From Chrysomallon squamiferum (lineage: Eukaryota; Mollusca; Gastropoda; Neomphalida; Peltospiridae): a stretch of DNA of 64,000 bases. Within the stretch, counting starts at the first letter, position 1; each line of letters starts with the position of its first letter. The stretch spans positions 17,370,894-17,434,893 of the forward strand of contig CM022672.1 of NCBI GenBank assembly GCA_012295275.1. Reading direction: 5' to 3'. The position numbers and the translations under genes were made by a program. This document shows positions 51,850 to 64,000 of the stretch, piece by piece. The notes under the pieces are model-generated. The model had not been told where the DNA came from. It saw only the letters and a list, made by a program, of their open reading frames with translations, and searched no databases.

Positions 51850-52370
51850 CTCCGAGCCAAATATGATTTACTTATAAACTAGCCCATCATTCGCGACAGC
51901 GGTTCTGTGTAACGGGAAACGATGGAAACGAATAATTACCGTCAAACAAACAAGTCACTGGAAATTGGTTATGCATAAACCAAGAGAAACAAGAATGAAT
52001 GAATTCCTTCGTCATAATCTCGAAACTCCATCAGTGGTTATTGTCTCTCTCTCTCTCTCTCCACGAATGGGAGACTCCAACAAGGCAGGAAAATAAGTAT
52101 GCATCGCAAGGACACGGTAATCTAATTACCGGGACTAAATAATGGTATTCGGCTATTGCCGGTGTAATAGGCAGTTTATCATAGTAGGGAACTGCGACAG
52201 CCTCGACTATGTAAACCAATCAGTGTCTGCAGTGACCAGAATCAACTCCTGATACATACAGTAAGTCAAATGGTTTCGGTGACCGAACTGCGCTCAAAAT
52301 GACTAACGAAAAACACGGCGAAAATCGATAGCAATTGAGTCTGTCTGTTTAAGTTACGGGTCTGAGAAAT
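51850..52370. promoter_or_regulatory. Candidate conserved enhancer-like island
   Basis: About 500 bp of complex, balanced sequence among simple repeats. It includes TTGGTT-ATGCATA-AACCAA (51965-51983), a POU-like palindrome, and CGGTAAT-CTA-ATTACCG (52115-52131), a perfect palindrome of homeodomain ATTA cores. A short CT run lies between. No supported coding frame. Confidence 0.35.
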
Positions 52371-54940
52371 GTCGAATGGAAATAAGACTGAACTAACTTT
52401 CGTTCACTTAAATATTAATGTTTAATTTTTTTTTTTTTTTTTTTTAATTCATCCTTTTGTGATTTAAAGGGGGAAAAAAGAAATAGAAGATGATTGAAAG
52501 AGTAAAAGAAATGGAAAAAAATTGAAACAAAAAAATGAAGAGAGATAACGAGAAAAATAACAACACGTTAATGACAACAATAGTTACGTTAGTTGTGACA
52601 AGAGAATCACAGAAGCAAAAACTGTACTAAAGATAACAACAGCAATAACTACAGCATAAACACTAATAATGAATCTAATACCTTTCTTTGTTTCTTATTT
52701 TTAATCGCTTTCTGGAATGTATCTTAGTGCAAGCCTGCTCGAATCAGAAATTAAAGGTCTGCAAATCAACCCTTCTCCGAGTGCCATTTTCAACAAGTCT
52801 GTGATGTATAAATAACGATATTTGATTTTCTTTTTGTTCTGAAATATCACTGGGTTCTTATTTTCCTGACAATATTTTTCAGTTTAATTCTTTGACAGTA
52901 TCATCAGAAAATATCCTTTAAAGTTACAAATAAAAGCGATAAAGAAATCATCTCTATTTGTAATAATAACAATAAACATATCTCCAGACATAGAACCGTA
53001 TATGATCGGTTCGAACTGAAGTCAAATGTTATTTACAATAAATCACCGGTAATGGGAATAAAATAGACTATGTACGTAATTTGTAAAGCTACAAATAATT
53101 ATTTACACACACGAACATAATAAGGTGTTTAATAAAATAATAAGATGAACGAGACATATAGAATAACGCCGGATGGAGTAAATAAATCGATATAGATTAG
53201 TCAAATCTATTCTGGATTGAAAAAACAAAACAAAAAAATAATAATAGAAAACAGAATTAAAAAAAATTATAAAAATATAAAACCCCACAACAAAACAAAC
53301 AATATTTCTATTCATGAACCATAAATGCATATATCATAATGACTTTGTTACGTCAGATTTTGTCATTCATCCCGTTGATACACAAATATCATCAATCATT
53401 ATTATTTTCTTAAAGCTCGACGGTATAATTTTTTGTTCAGTTCAAAGTCATAAACAGACAACCGTATCAAAGTGTAGGCGTATAAAACAGAGATGTTCAA
53501 ACCTCGCGAATACAATGCATAAATAGCATGGGTAAATGCAATAAAGGGAAAATAGAAAACTACTTAGTAACTAATATACACGTATCATTATTACAAATTA
53601 TACTCGACGCTGGTCTGGCAGTTTCTGAATTAGCCTTCTGATATGTTGCTTAGAGCCGTCGTTTACTGCAACACAACAAAGAAAAGAATTGTCTATGGAT
53701 GTGTGCATAATACCACATTTATTTATCAGTCTGCAAAGCCTGTCTCTCTTTCTGTCTGTCTGTCTACCTATCAGTCTGTCTGTTGGGGGGGGGGTCTGTG
53801 TATCTAAATATGCATGTCTTGTATGTGTGTTTGTCTGTCAGTGAATGTTTATATATTTGTATGTATGTATGTGTGTGTATGTATGTATGTATGTATGTAT
53901 ACATGTGTGTATGTATGTATGTATGTATGAATGTATGTATGTATGTATGTATGAATGTATGTATGTATGTATGTATGATGAATGTATGTATGCATGTATG
54001 TATGTATGTATATTTATATATATGTGCTTGAAGATAATCCCACTATTTTTGCTTTAATAATTTTATAACGCACTAACATTACCAAGGTGCTTCAACAGAT
54101 GGTACAAGATCATCTATCAGAAACATTAAATCGATGAAATTTATTCACGGGATAAATGAGATACGGATATAATGAATAAGTGAGACGCTGACAATGAATA
54201 AGTGAGACGACAACGAGTGTGTGAGAAAACAAGAAGGTGTTGACAATAAACGACTGTGAAACGGGCTGACCGCAGTGTTAACGGAGCGAAAAGCAAGTCC
54301 AGCGATTTAGTATGCATTTATTTATTTATTTATTTATTTATTTACTTCTCCGCTTCTTACGCCAGATGGCGTTTGGTTAATTAATTCGTAAGATCTTTCA
54401 CTGTTGCGTTCAAAAATCAACAGTTGCACAGTAATCGTAAATTATTCATTCAGTTTTATTCAAACCGATATTACCAGCTTATGGTGGCTATCATGCACAA
54501 TTTCCTTTTCAACGTAATGATAAAAACATTGAGCAAAAAAAAAAAAATAAAAAAATAAATAAAAATGAAGAAAGGGCAGAACAGAAAAGATAAAAATGAA
54601 ATAAAGATAACCTGAAATCGAAATGGAAAGAGCCACTAAAACGATTTAAGATATGTTTATATATTATTATTATTACGTTACGTCTTGGTGTTAATAAAAT
54701 CGATAACCGCATGTTTATCAGATATTAAAACTGGCAGACCGTGAATGCAGATCTTTTCATCCTTATTATCTCAGTGATCATGACCACTGTTATTATTGTT
54801 AATATTTGTTATTGTTACTATTTAATCTTATTCAGCAGATAATGACTGTTTCTAGTAGTTTAGGAGTGAAAATACCATTTATTAGATTTATACGTATGTT
54901 CAGAAATACTTATTATAACACCCGACTTCATTCTGGCTTC

Positions 54941-54996
<56 letters not shown>

Positions 54997-56038
54997 CCAC
55001 ACACACATACACACACTCAATATGCACTCAGTTTTTTCTAGAAACGATCAAAAATGATAAATTCGCACTGTAACACTGACAATATTGCATACTCATCTTC
55101 TCTGCATTACAAATTACTTCAGCGAAACTTTTCACATCGAAGCATAAATAAATACTGATTTGTTGTAACAACTGCATAATTATGATATATATATATTTTT
55201 TAAAAAGACTGACAACAGCCTAAATATATATATATATATATAACAAAATCATTATGCAACAAGCCTAACACTAAAACATATCCTACGCTAAAACGGGCGA
55301 AACAGGACGAACAAAACGGGCTTCATTAATAATTGCGTTTAATTTACTAATTTCGGGTCGAAGTGTGAGATTTTTCATCTGACAGAATCCTGACATTTTC
55401 CTCGGACCAGACCGACCAGAGGAGGAGAGAGAAGGAGGTCGTGTTTATCGATTCTTTGTCGAACGTGACGTGAAGTAACGCGCACCAAAGCCAAGGAAAA
55501 ACAAGTGCCGACAACTGGCAGATCAATCGATGAAGGGCAAAATTGAATAATCCACAAATTTTCCGGGTGATGCGTGGAGGTGGTCGTGTTTATATGTAAA
55601 AATGCGTATTGAAATCGATAACAATGAAGAAAATAGTCTTTCAGTTCGTATTTATTTATTTATTTATTTTTTTTTTTTTTTTAAATAAAAACTAATGTTC
55701 TTGGAAAACAAAAAGAAAATAAATCAAAGTGGATCAGTTAAAAAGAATTAAAAAAAAAAAAAAATGTTTTTACATATATATATATATATAATAAAATAAA
55801 AATATATATATATTTTCTCATAAATAACAATTTAAAAACTAGAAGAAAAAATAACAGAAACAATAACAGAATAAAATGAAACAAAAACCAAACCAAACAA
55901 ACCACAAAAACCAATAAAAAAAAAAAATAAAAAAACCACTAAATAAATTATAAATAAATAAATAAATAAAAATGAAATAAAAAATAATAATGAAAAAAAT
56001 AATACAAAATTAACATACAAAAACATAAAATATTGTGG
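52371..56038. other. Gene desert segment
   Basis: A-rich and T-rich tracts (52425-52445, 54535-54560, 55740-56030), an ATGT array (53858-54012) and a CT/CA array (54944-55015). Complex sequence lies at 52700-53600, 54060-54500 and 55240-55600. No convincing genes. Confidence 0.55.
53858..54012. repeat. (ATGT)n microsatellite
   Basis: An ATGT/GTAT tetranucleotide array with occasional GAATGT and GCATGT variants. It is open in several frames only because of the period. Confidence 0.95.
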
Positions 56039-56126
56039 CTGAAAATGTCCATTTTATGCACTGGTGATTTTAAATGCATCGTTTGATGGATTTAAAATCA
56101 CCAATGCATAAAATGGACATTTTCAG
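56039..56126. repeat. Near-perfect 88-nt foldback (42-bp arms, 4-nt loop)
   Basis: The left arm (56039-56080, starting CTGAAAATGTCCATTTTATG) and right arm (56085-56126) are inverted complements at 40 of 42 positions, separated by GTTT. The mismatches are C/A (at GCACTGG) and G/G (at AAATGCATC). Either strand would fold into a long hairpin. It could be a snap-back MITE or a hairpin RNA precursor; no target duplication is evident. Confidence 0.9.
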
Positions 56127-56440
56127 TTTGAAAGATATAGTATACATGTATATATTTATATAAAAAACTTGTTTGTGTGTGTCTATAACATAACTGACGT
56201 GTATTATAACTCTTCAAAAGAACGGACTAAACTGTGAAAAAAGAAATCTAATCACGTAACTTAGAAATCTTTGGATCATTACGCCCTGACAAATTTTGTA
56301 AAATAATTAGGTATTTCTTCCTCTACATAATTAATTGTTAATAATACCAAGACTAAATTATTATTATTTTTTTTTTAAAAACAGAAAAAAAAACCCAGAA
56401 ACATATGTATGAATCTGTCTGGATCAAAGTGCTGCCTAGT

Positions 56441-56675
56441 ATGACATCGAGGGTCATCAGAAATTTTGAACGATCAGTAGCAACGAGGTTAATGGAATGT
56501 TAACCATTGGAACTGTGGCAAAAGAACGTGCTATTGGGCGTGTTTTTGTGTCCTAATGGGAAATGTGTGTCGTCTGCGGGGTCAGATCGCGAGGTTCGTG
56601 ATCACTGGGTGGGTGAGAGAGAACTGAAGTACATTAACACACGTGCAGAGACCCGCTGTCACTGTGCTGTGCTGT
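56441..56675 (+). repeat. Dispersed repeat, copy B
   Basis: This is the counterpart of 41645-41880 in opposite orientation, 14.5 kb away. Conservation spans from GACATCGAGGGTCATCAG to CACTGTGCTGTG. It stands out as GC-richer than its surroundings. Confidence 0.85.
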
Positions 56676-57159
56676 GATTAACGCAGGGGACATTTTAATT
56701 AAGCCGGATAATAATTCACATCTACACTGTACAGCTTTTTCCTACCACTGCGGCCTGAACCGTGTCTTTATCGCACGGACGAGTCGTAATACGTATCAGA
56801 AGCGACCATTTTTGTAGTCGAAGCATCGCTAATTAATTGCTGTGCTGAAGAATCTGGATGCAAAATGAAGTTGTTTTTTTTTTTTTTTTTTTTTTCACCC
56901 ATTAATTTTAGCAGTCAGAGATTTTTTTTTTTGAAACATTCATTTTATAGATACAGAAAAAAAAACTAAAACAGTTATTAAATTTTATTTAATAGAGCTC
57001 TTAACTGTCATCAAATTATGGAAATATTATATACGTTGATATGCAAATACATATACGTACGTGTATATAACATACATACAAACACACACTTTCATATATA
57101 CATATACAAACATACATACATACATACATACATAATACATACATACATACATACATACA

Positions 57160-57193
<34 letters not shown>

Positions 57194-58274
57194 CATACAT
57201 ATACATATACACCCCTCATACATATATAGATACATAGATACATACATCCATACACACACACACACACACATACCCACACTTACATACATACTTACAAACG
57301 TAAGTGCGAACGTACGTACCAACATACCAACATATATACAAACATACGTACGTACGTAACTACCAACACACACATACTTACATTGATACATACATACATA
57401 TGTACGTATATAAATATATACATATCATTTTTAACACCAACGAATATAGACAATACATAATTATCCTAAGACATTTTACGATGAAAATCGAAACGAAAGA
57501 ACTAAAACCTATTCTGTCTACAGAATGCCTGCCTCAGTGTCGAAATAGAACTGACCGAATAAAGTTTGTTGTGTCAGCTTTGTTTCAGATATCCTCGTGA
57601 TAGAGAATCAACGACAAATCTCATAAATCTGTTTTATTATCACTGACGATTAAATTAATCCTTACTGATCCCCTATCTACTAAAATAGTGGAATAAAGAG
57701 TATACTCCCCACTTACTGATCCTGTTTTATGAACTGAACTTTACGTATCTTGCTAAAAAAAAATGAAATAAAAAGAATTTAATTAATAGAACTCACACAC
57801 AGATACAAACATTCTCAGCGTGTATTCATTTATTTGTTTTATCTATCAATATCTGTGTATGTGTGTCTGTCTACACCTTTCTTTCACTCTCGCTGTCACT
57901 GTCTGCCTCCCTCCTTCTCTCTCTTCCTGTCTGTCTTTCTGTCTTTTTCTATGTAAAAGGTATATAATAAAATAGCCTGGGCCTAACTAGGAAGAATGTC
58001 TAGTACATTCTTTGTAACACATACAGCGAATGATTACAGTATCTTAGAATATCAAACGTAAAGTTTTCAAGGAATGTAGAAAATCAGATTTTTATCCATT
58101 TTTATTATTGTTTTTATTAATATTGCGAATTAAATCTTTAATACAAAATTTGTTTCACCTATGATTTACTTTCCCTTATATTTTTAGTAATTTTCCTTTC
58201 TAATTTCATTCACCCTTAAGTGAAATAATTCAGCAGAAAAAAAAAAAAAATAATAATAATAAAAACAAATTTAA

Positions 58275-58306
<32 letters not shown>

Positions 58307-58619
58307 GATCAGTTAGATGCTTTGTAAGTACCATGACAATTCTGTTGCAACAGGGATTTTGACCAGTGGTGTAAAAAAAAAACCCTGCAATTGTTGGACA
58401 TATCAGATTTCTGCTGTAAGTACTTGATACAACAAGTACGTATATCCAAAACGAAAATATATATATATAGATATAACAGTTCTAAAATACGTTTAATTTA
58501 TGTTTCGAATGATAGATTACAGTACATAATTTTCAGTATGTATGTACATATGCGCCTAATATTAATGTATGTATGCATCTACGTATCCATGCCAGTAAAC
58601 ATAAAGTAAATATGAAACA
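56676..58619. other. Gene desert segment with ACAT microsatellite
   Basis: A T-run (56874-56895), a compound ACAT/CA/ACGT array (57050-57420), complex sequence at 57430-57780 and AAT near 58270-58305. No coding seen. Confidence 0.55.
57069..57290. repeat. (ACAT)n compound microsatellite
   Basis: An ACAT tetranucleotide array with TATA, CACA and one ATAATAC interruption. It is the reverse complement in kind of the ATGT array 3 kb upstream. Confidence 0.9.
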
Positions 58620-59040
58620 AACATGCTGATAGCCGTACTGATATTCTAATTCCTTTTTTGCCTTTTAGCGTGAAACACATTAACGTCTTCCGCCATCAGA
58701 ACGCGCTAGGTTGAAAGGTAAAATGACTGGAAGGAAATAAATGTAAATCTAAGAACGCCTGGAGAATTAGAATGGATGTAAACGATCTGCTAACAGCCTC
58801 CTGGTAATTTCTGATAACCCGATTCCTTATTCCTGATACGTTCTCGTATCAGGGCTTTATAAATCCATTTCATAACTTAATATCAGCCCGACCTCTCCGA
58901 ACCCGTTTATAATACTAGCAGTAGCGGCTTGGACGGTGTCTGGAATCATAACCAAAACACGTTTGATTAACGTCTTCGGTTAACGGCTGCCGTTAAATTA
59001 GATATTAAAGAATGTGTATACGGGTTATTTTGACAGAAAA
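58620..59040. promoter_or_regulatory. Candidate conserved non-coding island with small hairpin
   Basis: A 420-bp complex stretch free of simple repeats in the middle of the desert. It contains the perfect hairpin CCTGATACG-TTCT-CGTATCAGG (58832-58853) and AAC/TAACG motifs near 58970-59000. No coding frame is supported. Confidence 0.3.
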
Positions 59041-59570
59041 ATATTGATTTTGTCCTGTAAGTCATACAAATACAAAAGTATGCCCTCTCTGTGTGTACAC
59101 AGAGCGATCGATTGTAAAATATGATATGCAATGTACATGCCGTTTATTATTATTATTATTATTATTATTATTTTGCTCTGTTTCGGGTGTTATTTTTCTC
59201 TCAAGATTCGTATTATTTCCTGGATTTTGCTTCGCATGAGTTTAGCTGATAAAAAAAAAAAATATATTGTTTTTGTTTTGATATTGTTTATCTGAAGTCT
59301 TTTGAGCTGTCCGTTTGTCTATTGGTGGAGGATCCATTTATTCGAAACTGAGCAATCCGAAACATTCTTCGAGGAGCCGAGAGAGAGAGTCGTAATTTGG
59401 TATTTTTACGCATTACCGTCAAAAACAAATTTATTCCATGCAGAAAATTATTAAAACCACATAAGCAGTTCATAAAATATAAAATGGGTTTCTTATTCAG
59501 ACATAGGTCCGTCCTTATCTCAGGCTATCTCATTACATTCCGAAATACGAAATATTCACGACCAGTTTAT

Positions 59571-59650
59571 GTATATATATATATATATATATATATACTT
59601 TCAGGTCTATGGAAAGTCACATACAAAACAAATCCATTACCGCTATGAAC

Positions 59651-59704
<54 letters not shown>

Positions 59705-59740
59705 GTTATTATTATTTATTTATTTATTTATTTATTTATT
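59571..59740. repeat. (TA)n, (ATT)n and (ATTT)n cluster
   Basis: TA at 59571-59596, a 50-bp unique spacer, ATT at 59652-59701 and ATTT at 59712-59740. Confidence 0.9.
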
Positions 59741-60179
59741 CAGTATTCATTTATTTATCCTAATGAACCCGGAAATTTTTCTCGGATGATTTACTGTTTA
59801 TTTATCCCATCTCGAAATTTCACACTTTCGTCCTGGTTATTCACATGATTGTGACGTAGTGACGCCCGTTCATTGAAACAGTAGTACACATCGCACGCTC
59901 CAATACTTCGTAATATTCAAAAAATGACAGTGACATAATTACTTTTGTCGTCCATCTGTTGCATACACGCTTCTTTTTTCATTTACTATTTATTCTTCCT
60001 GACTTCTGATCTAGGATATTGCACTTGTGCTTCCTGTTCGCAAGTTTTGCTTGTCACGTGACTGAATATTTATGATTCCCGGAAGTAAGATATAACTCCA
60101 GTACAAGAGTTCTTATTATCTTGGTAATAACAGAATATGATGAAAAAGGTTTTTATAAACACACACACGCGCGCGCAGA

Positions 60180-60231
<52 letters not shown>

Positions 60232-62584
60232 CATTAGTATTAAGGCAGTATTAAATAAATACTTTAAAAAGAGAAGCAAATAACGAAAGGAGAATAGGAA
60301 AATATACAAAGAAAAAGATTTATTTTATTTATTTATTTATTTTATTTAATTTTATTTTAATTTTATATTTTATTATTATAATTTTTATTCTTAAAACTAA
60401 TTTATTTATTTATTTATTTTTTTTACTTTGGTTATATTTTGTACACAGAATTTTGTTTATAGACGTGAATTAAAATATACGGAAAATTATTCATATAACA
60501 TGTACTTTCGCTGTTTTTCTATTCATTTTTCTATTCATCAGCTTGGATTGATGGTGAATTACATAATATATACTATTAAACAACAATTATAATAACTGGA
60601 TGAAATATAATAATAATAATAATAATGAATCCTGTATTCTGTCCCCTGGGATAAAAAAAAAAATCCATCGACATAAACAGTTAAAAAGTAAATAAATAAA
60701 TAAAACTAAAAATAGAGAAAATTAAAAATAACCACCTCCACCTACAATTTGTTCGCTTGTTGTTAATCGTGTTTTATTTGTGGAAAATAATCATTGTTAT
60801 TGAAGCTCTAGAAAAGCTTATGCGGAAACGTGGGTTCTGATTAGGTTCTTGCGCATGTTAAAGTCAGTTTTCATCTATTCTGAAGCCGAAAAGTGACGGA
60901 CTGAATCTAAAGCTTTTTCTGTCTTCTTTTTTCGTAATGCTGCTTAAATGAAAAACCTCAAAAACGGTTCTGGAGATAATTTCGTTCGAAAATGGCTTAT
61001 AGACTGACGCATTTCCAAAAACTATATTTCCTGTATGTGAAAAATAAAAACGTGCCTCGCATAAATAAAATAATTATAACGACCAAAGTAACACACAGAC
61101 AAGCAGAAAAAAACCCCAGTCACACAAGCAAACAAACAGTAACTATAAAAACAGAAATAATAATAACAATAATAATCATGGTAACAATAACAACAAATAT
61201 GAATAATGATGATGATGATGATGGTGATGATAATGATGATGGTAATAATATTTTATGCCATTTATAGGTAAACAGAAATTCATTACATGCCATGCTTTTT
61301 TTTTTTTTTTAAGCTTTTAATTCAACTAAGTGTTCCATTACAGAATGTAATGGTCATAAAAGTAAATGTAATAATACTGGATGAACTTATTTGAGACGCA
61401 TAATCTTTAGCTGTTATCATATTTAAACCATCACTGTTTATCAGAAACAATAATGAATCGTATGATACTTTAAATTTGTTTTAAAATAATGTCCTGCTAT
61501 TAAAAATATATTGTTTTTAAATGACAGTATACTATTTAAGCTTTATGACAGTGGTAAAAGAATTCTGGGTCAAATAAATTCACATACAACCGTGATTAAG
61601 AGAACACACAAGCCAAACTAAATTTGGAGGTTTTTTTTTTCGTTGTTTGTTTGTTTTTTAAGATATCCTCAAAAGGTATCAGTTGCACAGTTCAGTTTAA
61701 AAATACAGTTTCTACAAAGACAGATACAAATCGGATATGCTTTCTTTTCAAAAATCCCCCACCATCATGTCTACTTTCTGCTTCTATGTCTGCCTAGTGA
61801 GTTTTACTGTACAGATACATACGAAAATAAATTTACTTATTTCTCAAGGAAGATAAATATATTTCTGTAATAAAGATTTTTTTTTTTGAATGTTAAAACA
61901 ATAGATATACGAGGGTTTGGATCACAGTGAAAGACTGAACATTTTACATGTACGTCACTAAAACATTTACACCAGTAATTTTTTTTGCCCCTGCTGTCTG
62001 TTCTGGATTATATGAATTTAAACAATTTGTGTCGTAAATAACCTCGGTAATAGGGGCAGTTTTAAAATAATCAATAGGAGGTTATCAAAAATGTATTTCT
62101 CGGTCAGAGAGCTCTGATTAAAATCTTATCTATAATTAGGAATACAGAATTTTCTAAGAAAAAAAAAAAAAAAATACGATTGATATATGCGTGATCTAGT
62201 GATTAAATGAACGTTTTGTGTCAGACCACGGTCCGGCTGAAATTAAAATGGCATCTCTTTGAGCGAAAATACGTAATTTCAAATCAATTGCCCATTGGGA
62301 AAAATGTGCTTGCGAACCACATCCAGACTGTGTTAACCTAATTTTGTGTATTAACAATTTAGTTCAGTTCTTTTTCACTTCTCTCCCCCCCCCCACCCCG
62401 TTAATGTATCCTTCTGAGGAGGCGGCACGTTCTCAGGCCTCGGAACATATCAGTTAGAGTTATCTGCCCGTTGCCAATTTATATGAATGTCTGAATAGGT
62501 TTTGATCGAAGAGGAAGATTATAAATAAAAAAATATAGGCCTGAAACAATTGGTTTATCTTTTAAAATAATTATGCCATAAAAA

Positions 62585-62587
<3 letters not shown>

Positions 62588-62650
<63 letters not shown>

Positions 62651-62660
62651 AATAAATAAA
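62588..62660. repeat. (AAT)n(AAAT)n microsatellite
   Basis: A pure AAT array to about 62641, then AAAT units to 62660. Confidence 0.95.
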
Positions 62661-62961
62661 AATAATAATAAATAATTTATTTAATTAATTAAAAAATACA
62701 AAACAAAACAGATAAATTAAGTCTACTGTTGCCGAAACAAATGAGATCGCTGTTTTTCTATTATATATGAAAACAAACTACTGCGTTAGATTTACTGTAA
62801 ACTGAAATATATAACGTTGTAAACATATCTCTGATATTTATGAAAGGTCTTCTAAAAAAATATCTCTCTTTGATTTACAGTATCTATCCCTCGTTTTTTC
62901 TTCACTCCCTCTTGTTCACGCGCCGCAAGCAGCAAACTCTTAATTTATTTCTTGTTTCAGG

Positions 62962-62993
<32 letters not shown>

Positions 62994-63442
62994 AAATTAA
63001 CTTGGATATAATATAAATAGAAAAATCAATCAGTCAATCAAGTATAAGTTTTATTTTAATAGACATTTACATGTCTTTGAGCGACCTTTCATCGAGTCCG
63101 ACACAGTAACGAAATGAATGACAATACACGCAGAAAATTCTCAGAATAAATTACTCGGTGAAGAAATCTATTTCGTCTTACGCTGCATTTGACAAAGTTA
63201 ATGTAGCGTGAAATGATGATTATAATATTCTCTCAAAACGAAATTGGTTTCGTTTTTTTCCCACTTATCTTTCAGCCAATGACATTGTGCGGCGTTTGAG
63301 ACATGAGAAGTGACATTTTTATTATACACCACAATTGTCTGAAGTAAAAAAAAAAAACAAAAACACAAAAAAAAAACTCCCAACCAACTAAAAGTTTTAT
63401 TATCTATTTCCAGATTTTCTTTTTCAACACAAAAGTGAAACA

Positions 63443-64000
63443 ATGAATTCAGAGCTGAGCACGTCTTCCGAGGCGCCGATTTTCAAATACGACTTAGTTG
63501 ACATCCAGGACATACGAACATCGTTCAGTTCTCCGGCAAACGCCGACACTTTAGCCATTCCTACTGCTTCGTACAGAACAAGCTCTGACGGAAGATGTCA
63601 AGACGACAACAGCAGGGGATGGCTTCACCGCGGCAGCACGGTGTCCTCCATTTCGGACATGACAGCGGAGGAACAGCAACTCCAGCTGGCCTTGGTGGGC
63701 AACAACACGATTAAGCTGAGGAAGATAATCCACCTCCACCACAATCACTTCGCTCTGAACCTTCACGAGACGCTTCTGGACAAGGTGAGTTGCGAGTCTG
63801 GAAGTCGATGCATCAGCCAAGACTTCGAGATCCTCTTGACAAAAAGTCAGACGCTGCTGGATCACTGGGGAAGCTCGTCCGCCTTGGACGTGCCCGACGT
63901 CGCCAGCGTTCAGTCGACGTTCCGCAAAGCTCTGCACATAGCGGTGCACCACAACTCCATAGACGCCATCAAGTTGCTTCTCAAATTCGGAGTGGACCCG
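63443..64000 (+). CDS. Ankyrin-repeat protein, N-terminal exon (partial)
   Basis: An open frame from ATG 63443 to the right edge encodes 186 residues and is visibly GC-richer than the flanks. A pyrimidine tract with CTATTTCCAG (63404-63413) gives a likely 3' splice site 29 bases before the ATG. Residues 1-80 are Ser/Asp-rich and probably disordered. Residues 81-158 are helical, with a His-rich stretch (IIHLHHNHFALNLHETLLDK). Residues 160-186, ending KALHIAVHHNSIDAIKLLLKFGVDP, match the ankyrin consensus with its helix-turn-helix and G-x-DP end, so an array probably continues past the edge. A strong donor-like CAAG|GTGAGT occurs in frame at 63785, but the coding frame continues through it. The specific family is not recognised. 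Confidence 0.8.
   Translation, partial: MNSELSTSSEAPIFKYDLVDIQDIRTSFSSPANADTLAIPTASYRTSSDGRCQDDNSRGWLHRGSTVSSISDMTAEEQQLQLALVGNNTIKLRKIIHLHHNHFALNLHETLLDKVSCESGSRCISQDFEILLTKSQTLLDHWGSSSALDVPDVASVQSTFRKALHIAVHHNSIDAIKLLLKFGVDP

Larger units (their letters stand above)
59041..63413. other. Gene desert segment upstream of the ankyrin gene
   Basis: It holds ATT (59147-59172, 59652-59701), TA (59571-59596), CA/GC (60160-60229), ATTT-rich sequence (60325-60420), GAT (61205-61245), AAT/AAAT (62588-62660) and A-runs (62160-62175, 62967-62992). Complex stretches lie at 59770-60060, 60760-61000, 61900-62120 and 62190-62520. No coding is recognised. Confidence 0.55.

Noticed and set aside
57016-57391. 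Overlapping frames on both strands in the ACAT array
   Set aside because: Tetranucleotide repeats are open in all frames on both strands, a composition effect.
63551-63952. 133-residue open frame on the minus strand
   Set aside because: It is the antisense shadow of the ankyrin-protein exon. The plus frame has the ankyrin motif, a splice acceptor and a start; the minus frame has no recognisable domain.

Overview
The window looks like nuclear DNA from an animal, most plausibly a mollusc or another lophotrochozoan. This is an inference from gene content and sequence style, not from a database match. It is AT-rich and saturated with simple repeats (AAT, AAC, AAAT, CA, GA, ATCT, ATGT, ACT and long A/T homopolymers). 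Its genes are split by GT-AG introns, apart from one that is intronless. I see no bacterial operons, tRNAs, rRNAs or CRISPR arrays.

Layout. (1) About 1-18214, minus strand: the 5' half of a divergent SLC6-family (neurotransmitter:sodium symporter fold) membrane transporter. Five coding exons give 231 residues covering TM1 to TM5, and the gene runs off the left edge. Its first intron (8.5 kb) holds a 38-bp minisatellite with a CRE-like core, and its third intron (8.0 kb) is mostly low-complexity. (2) 18215-22674: spacer between head-to-head genes, with an NRF1-like site next to the transporter start. (3) 22675-29334, plus strand: a complete RING-less B-box/coiled-coil (TRIM-like) protein. My model has ten coding segments and 496 residues. 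It includes a 23-nt microexon, a tandemly duplicated roughly 100-residue C-terminal domain, a poly-Glu tail encoded by a GAA microsatellite, and a 19-nt interruption that looks exactly like a GT-AG intron. Its fourth intron carries a pogo/Tigger-like non-autonomous DNA transposon. (4) 29335-39216: gene-poor, repeat-rich spacer. (5) 39217-40421, minus strand: an intronless secreted protein with one calcium-binding EGF-like domain, interrupted by a single-base frameshift in an A homopolymer. It has a compact promoter with an inverted pair of CRE-like sites and a close AATAAA signal. (6) 40490-63413: a 23-kb gene desert with long microsatellites, an inverted pair of a roughly 235-bp dispersed repeat, an 88-nt near-perfect foldback, and several islands of complex sequence that could be regulatory. 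(7) 63443-64000, plus strand: the N-terminal exon of an ankyrin-repeat protein, cut by the right edge.

The four genes do not form an obvious pathway. The observations most worth following are the apparent 19-nt intron, the duplicated uncharacterised domain in the B-box protein, the SLC6-like protein lacking two hallmark TM1 residues, and the foldback hairpin.
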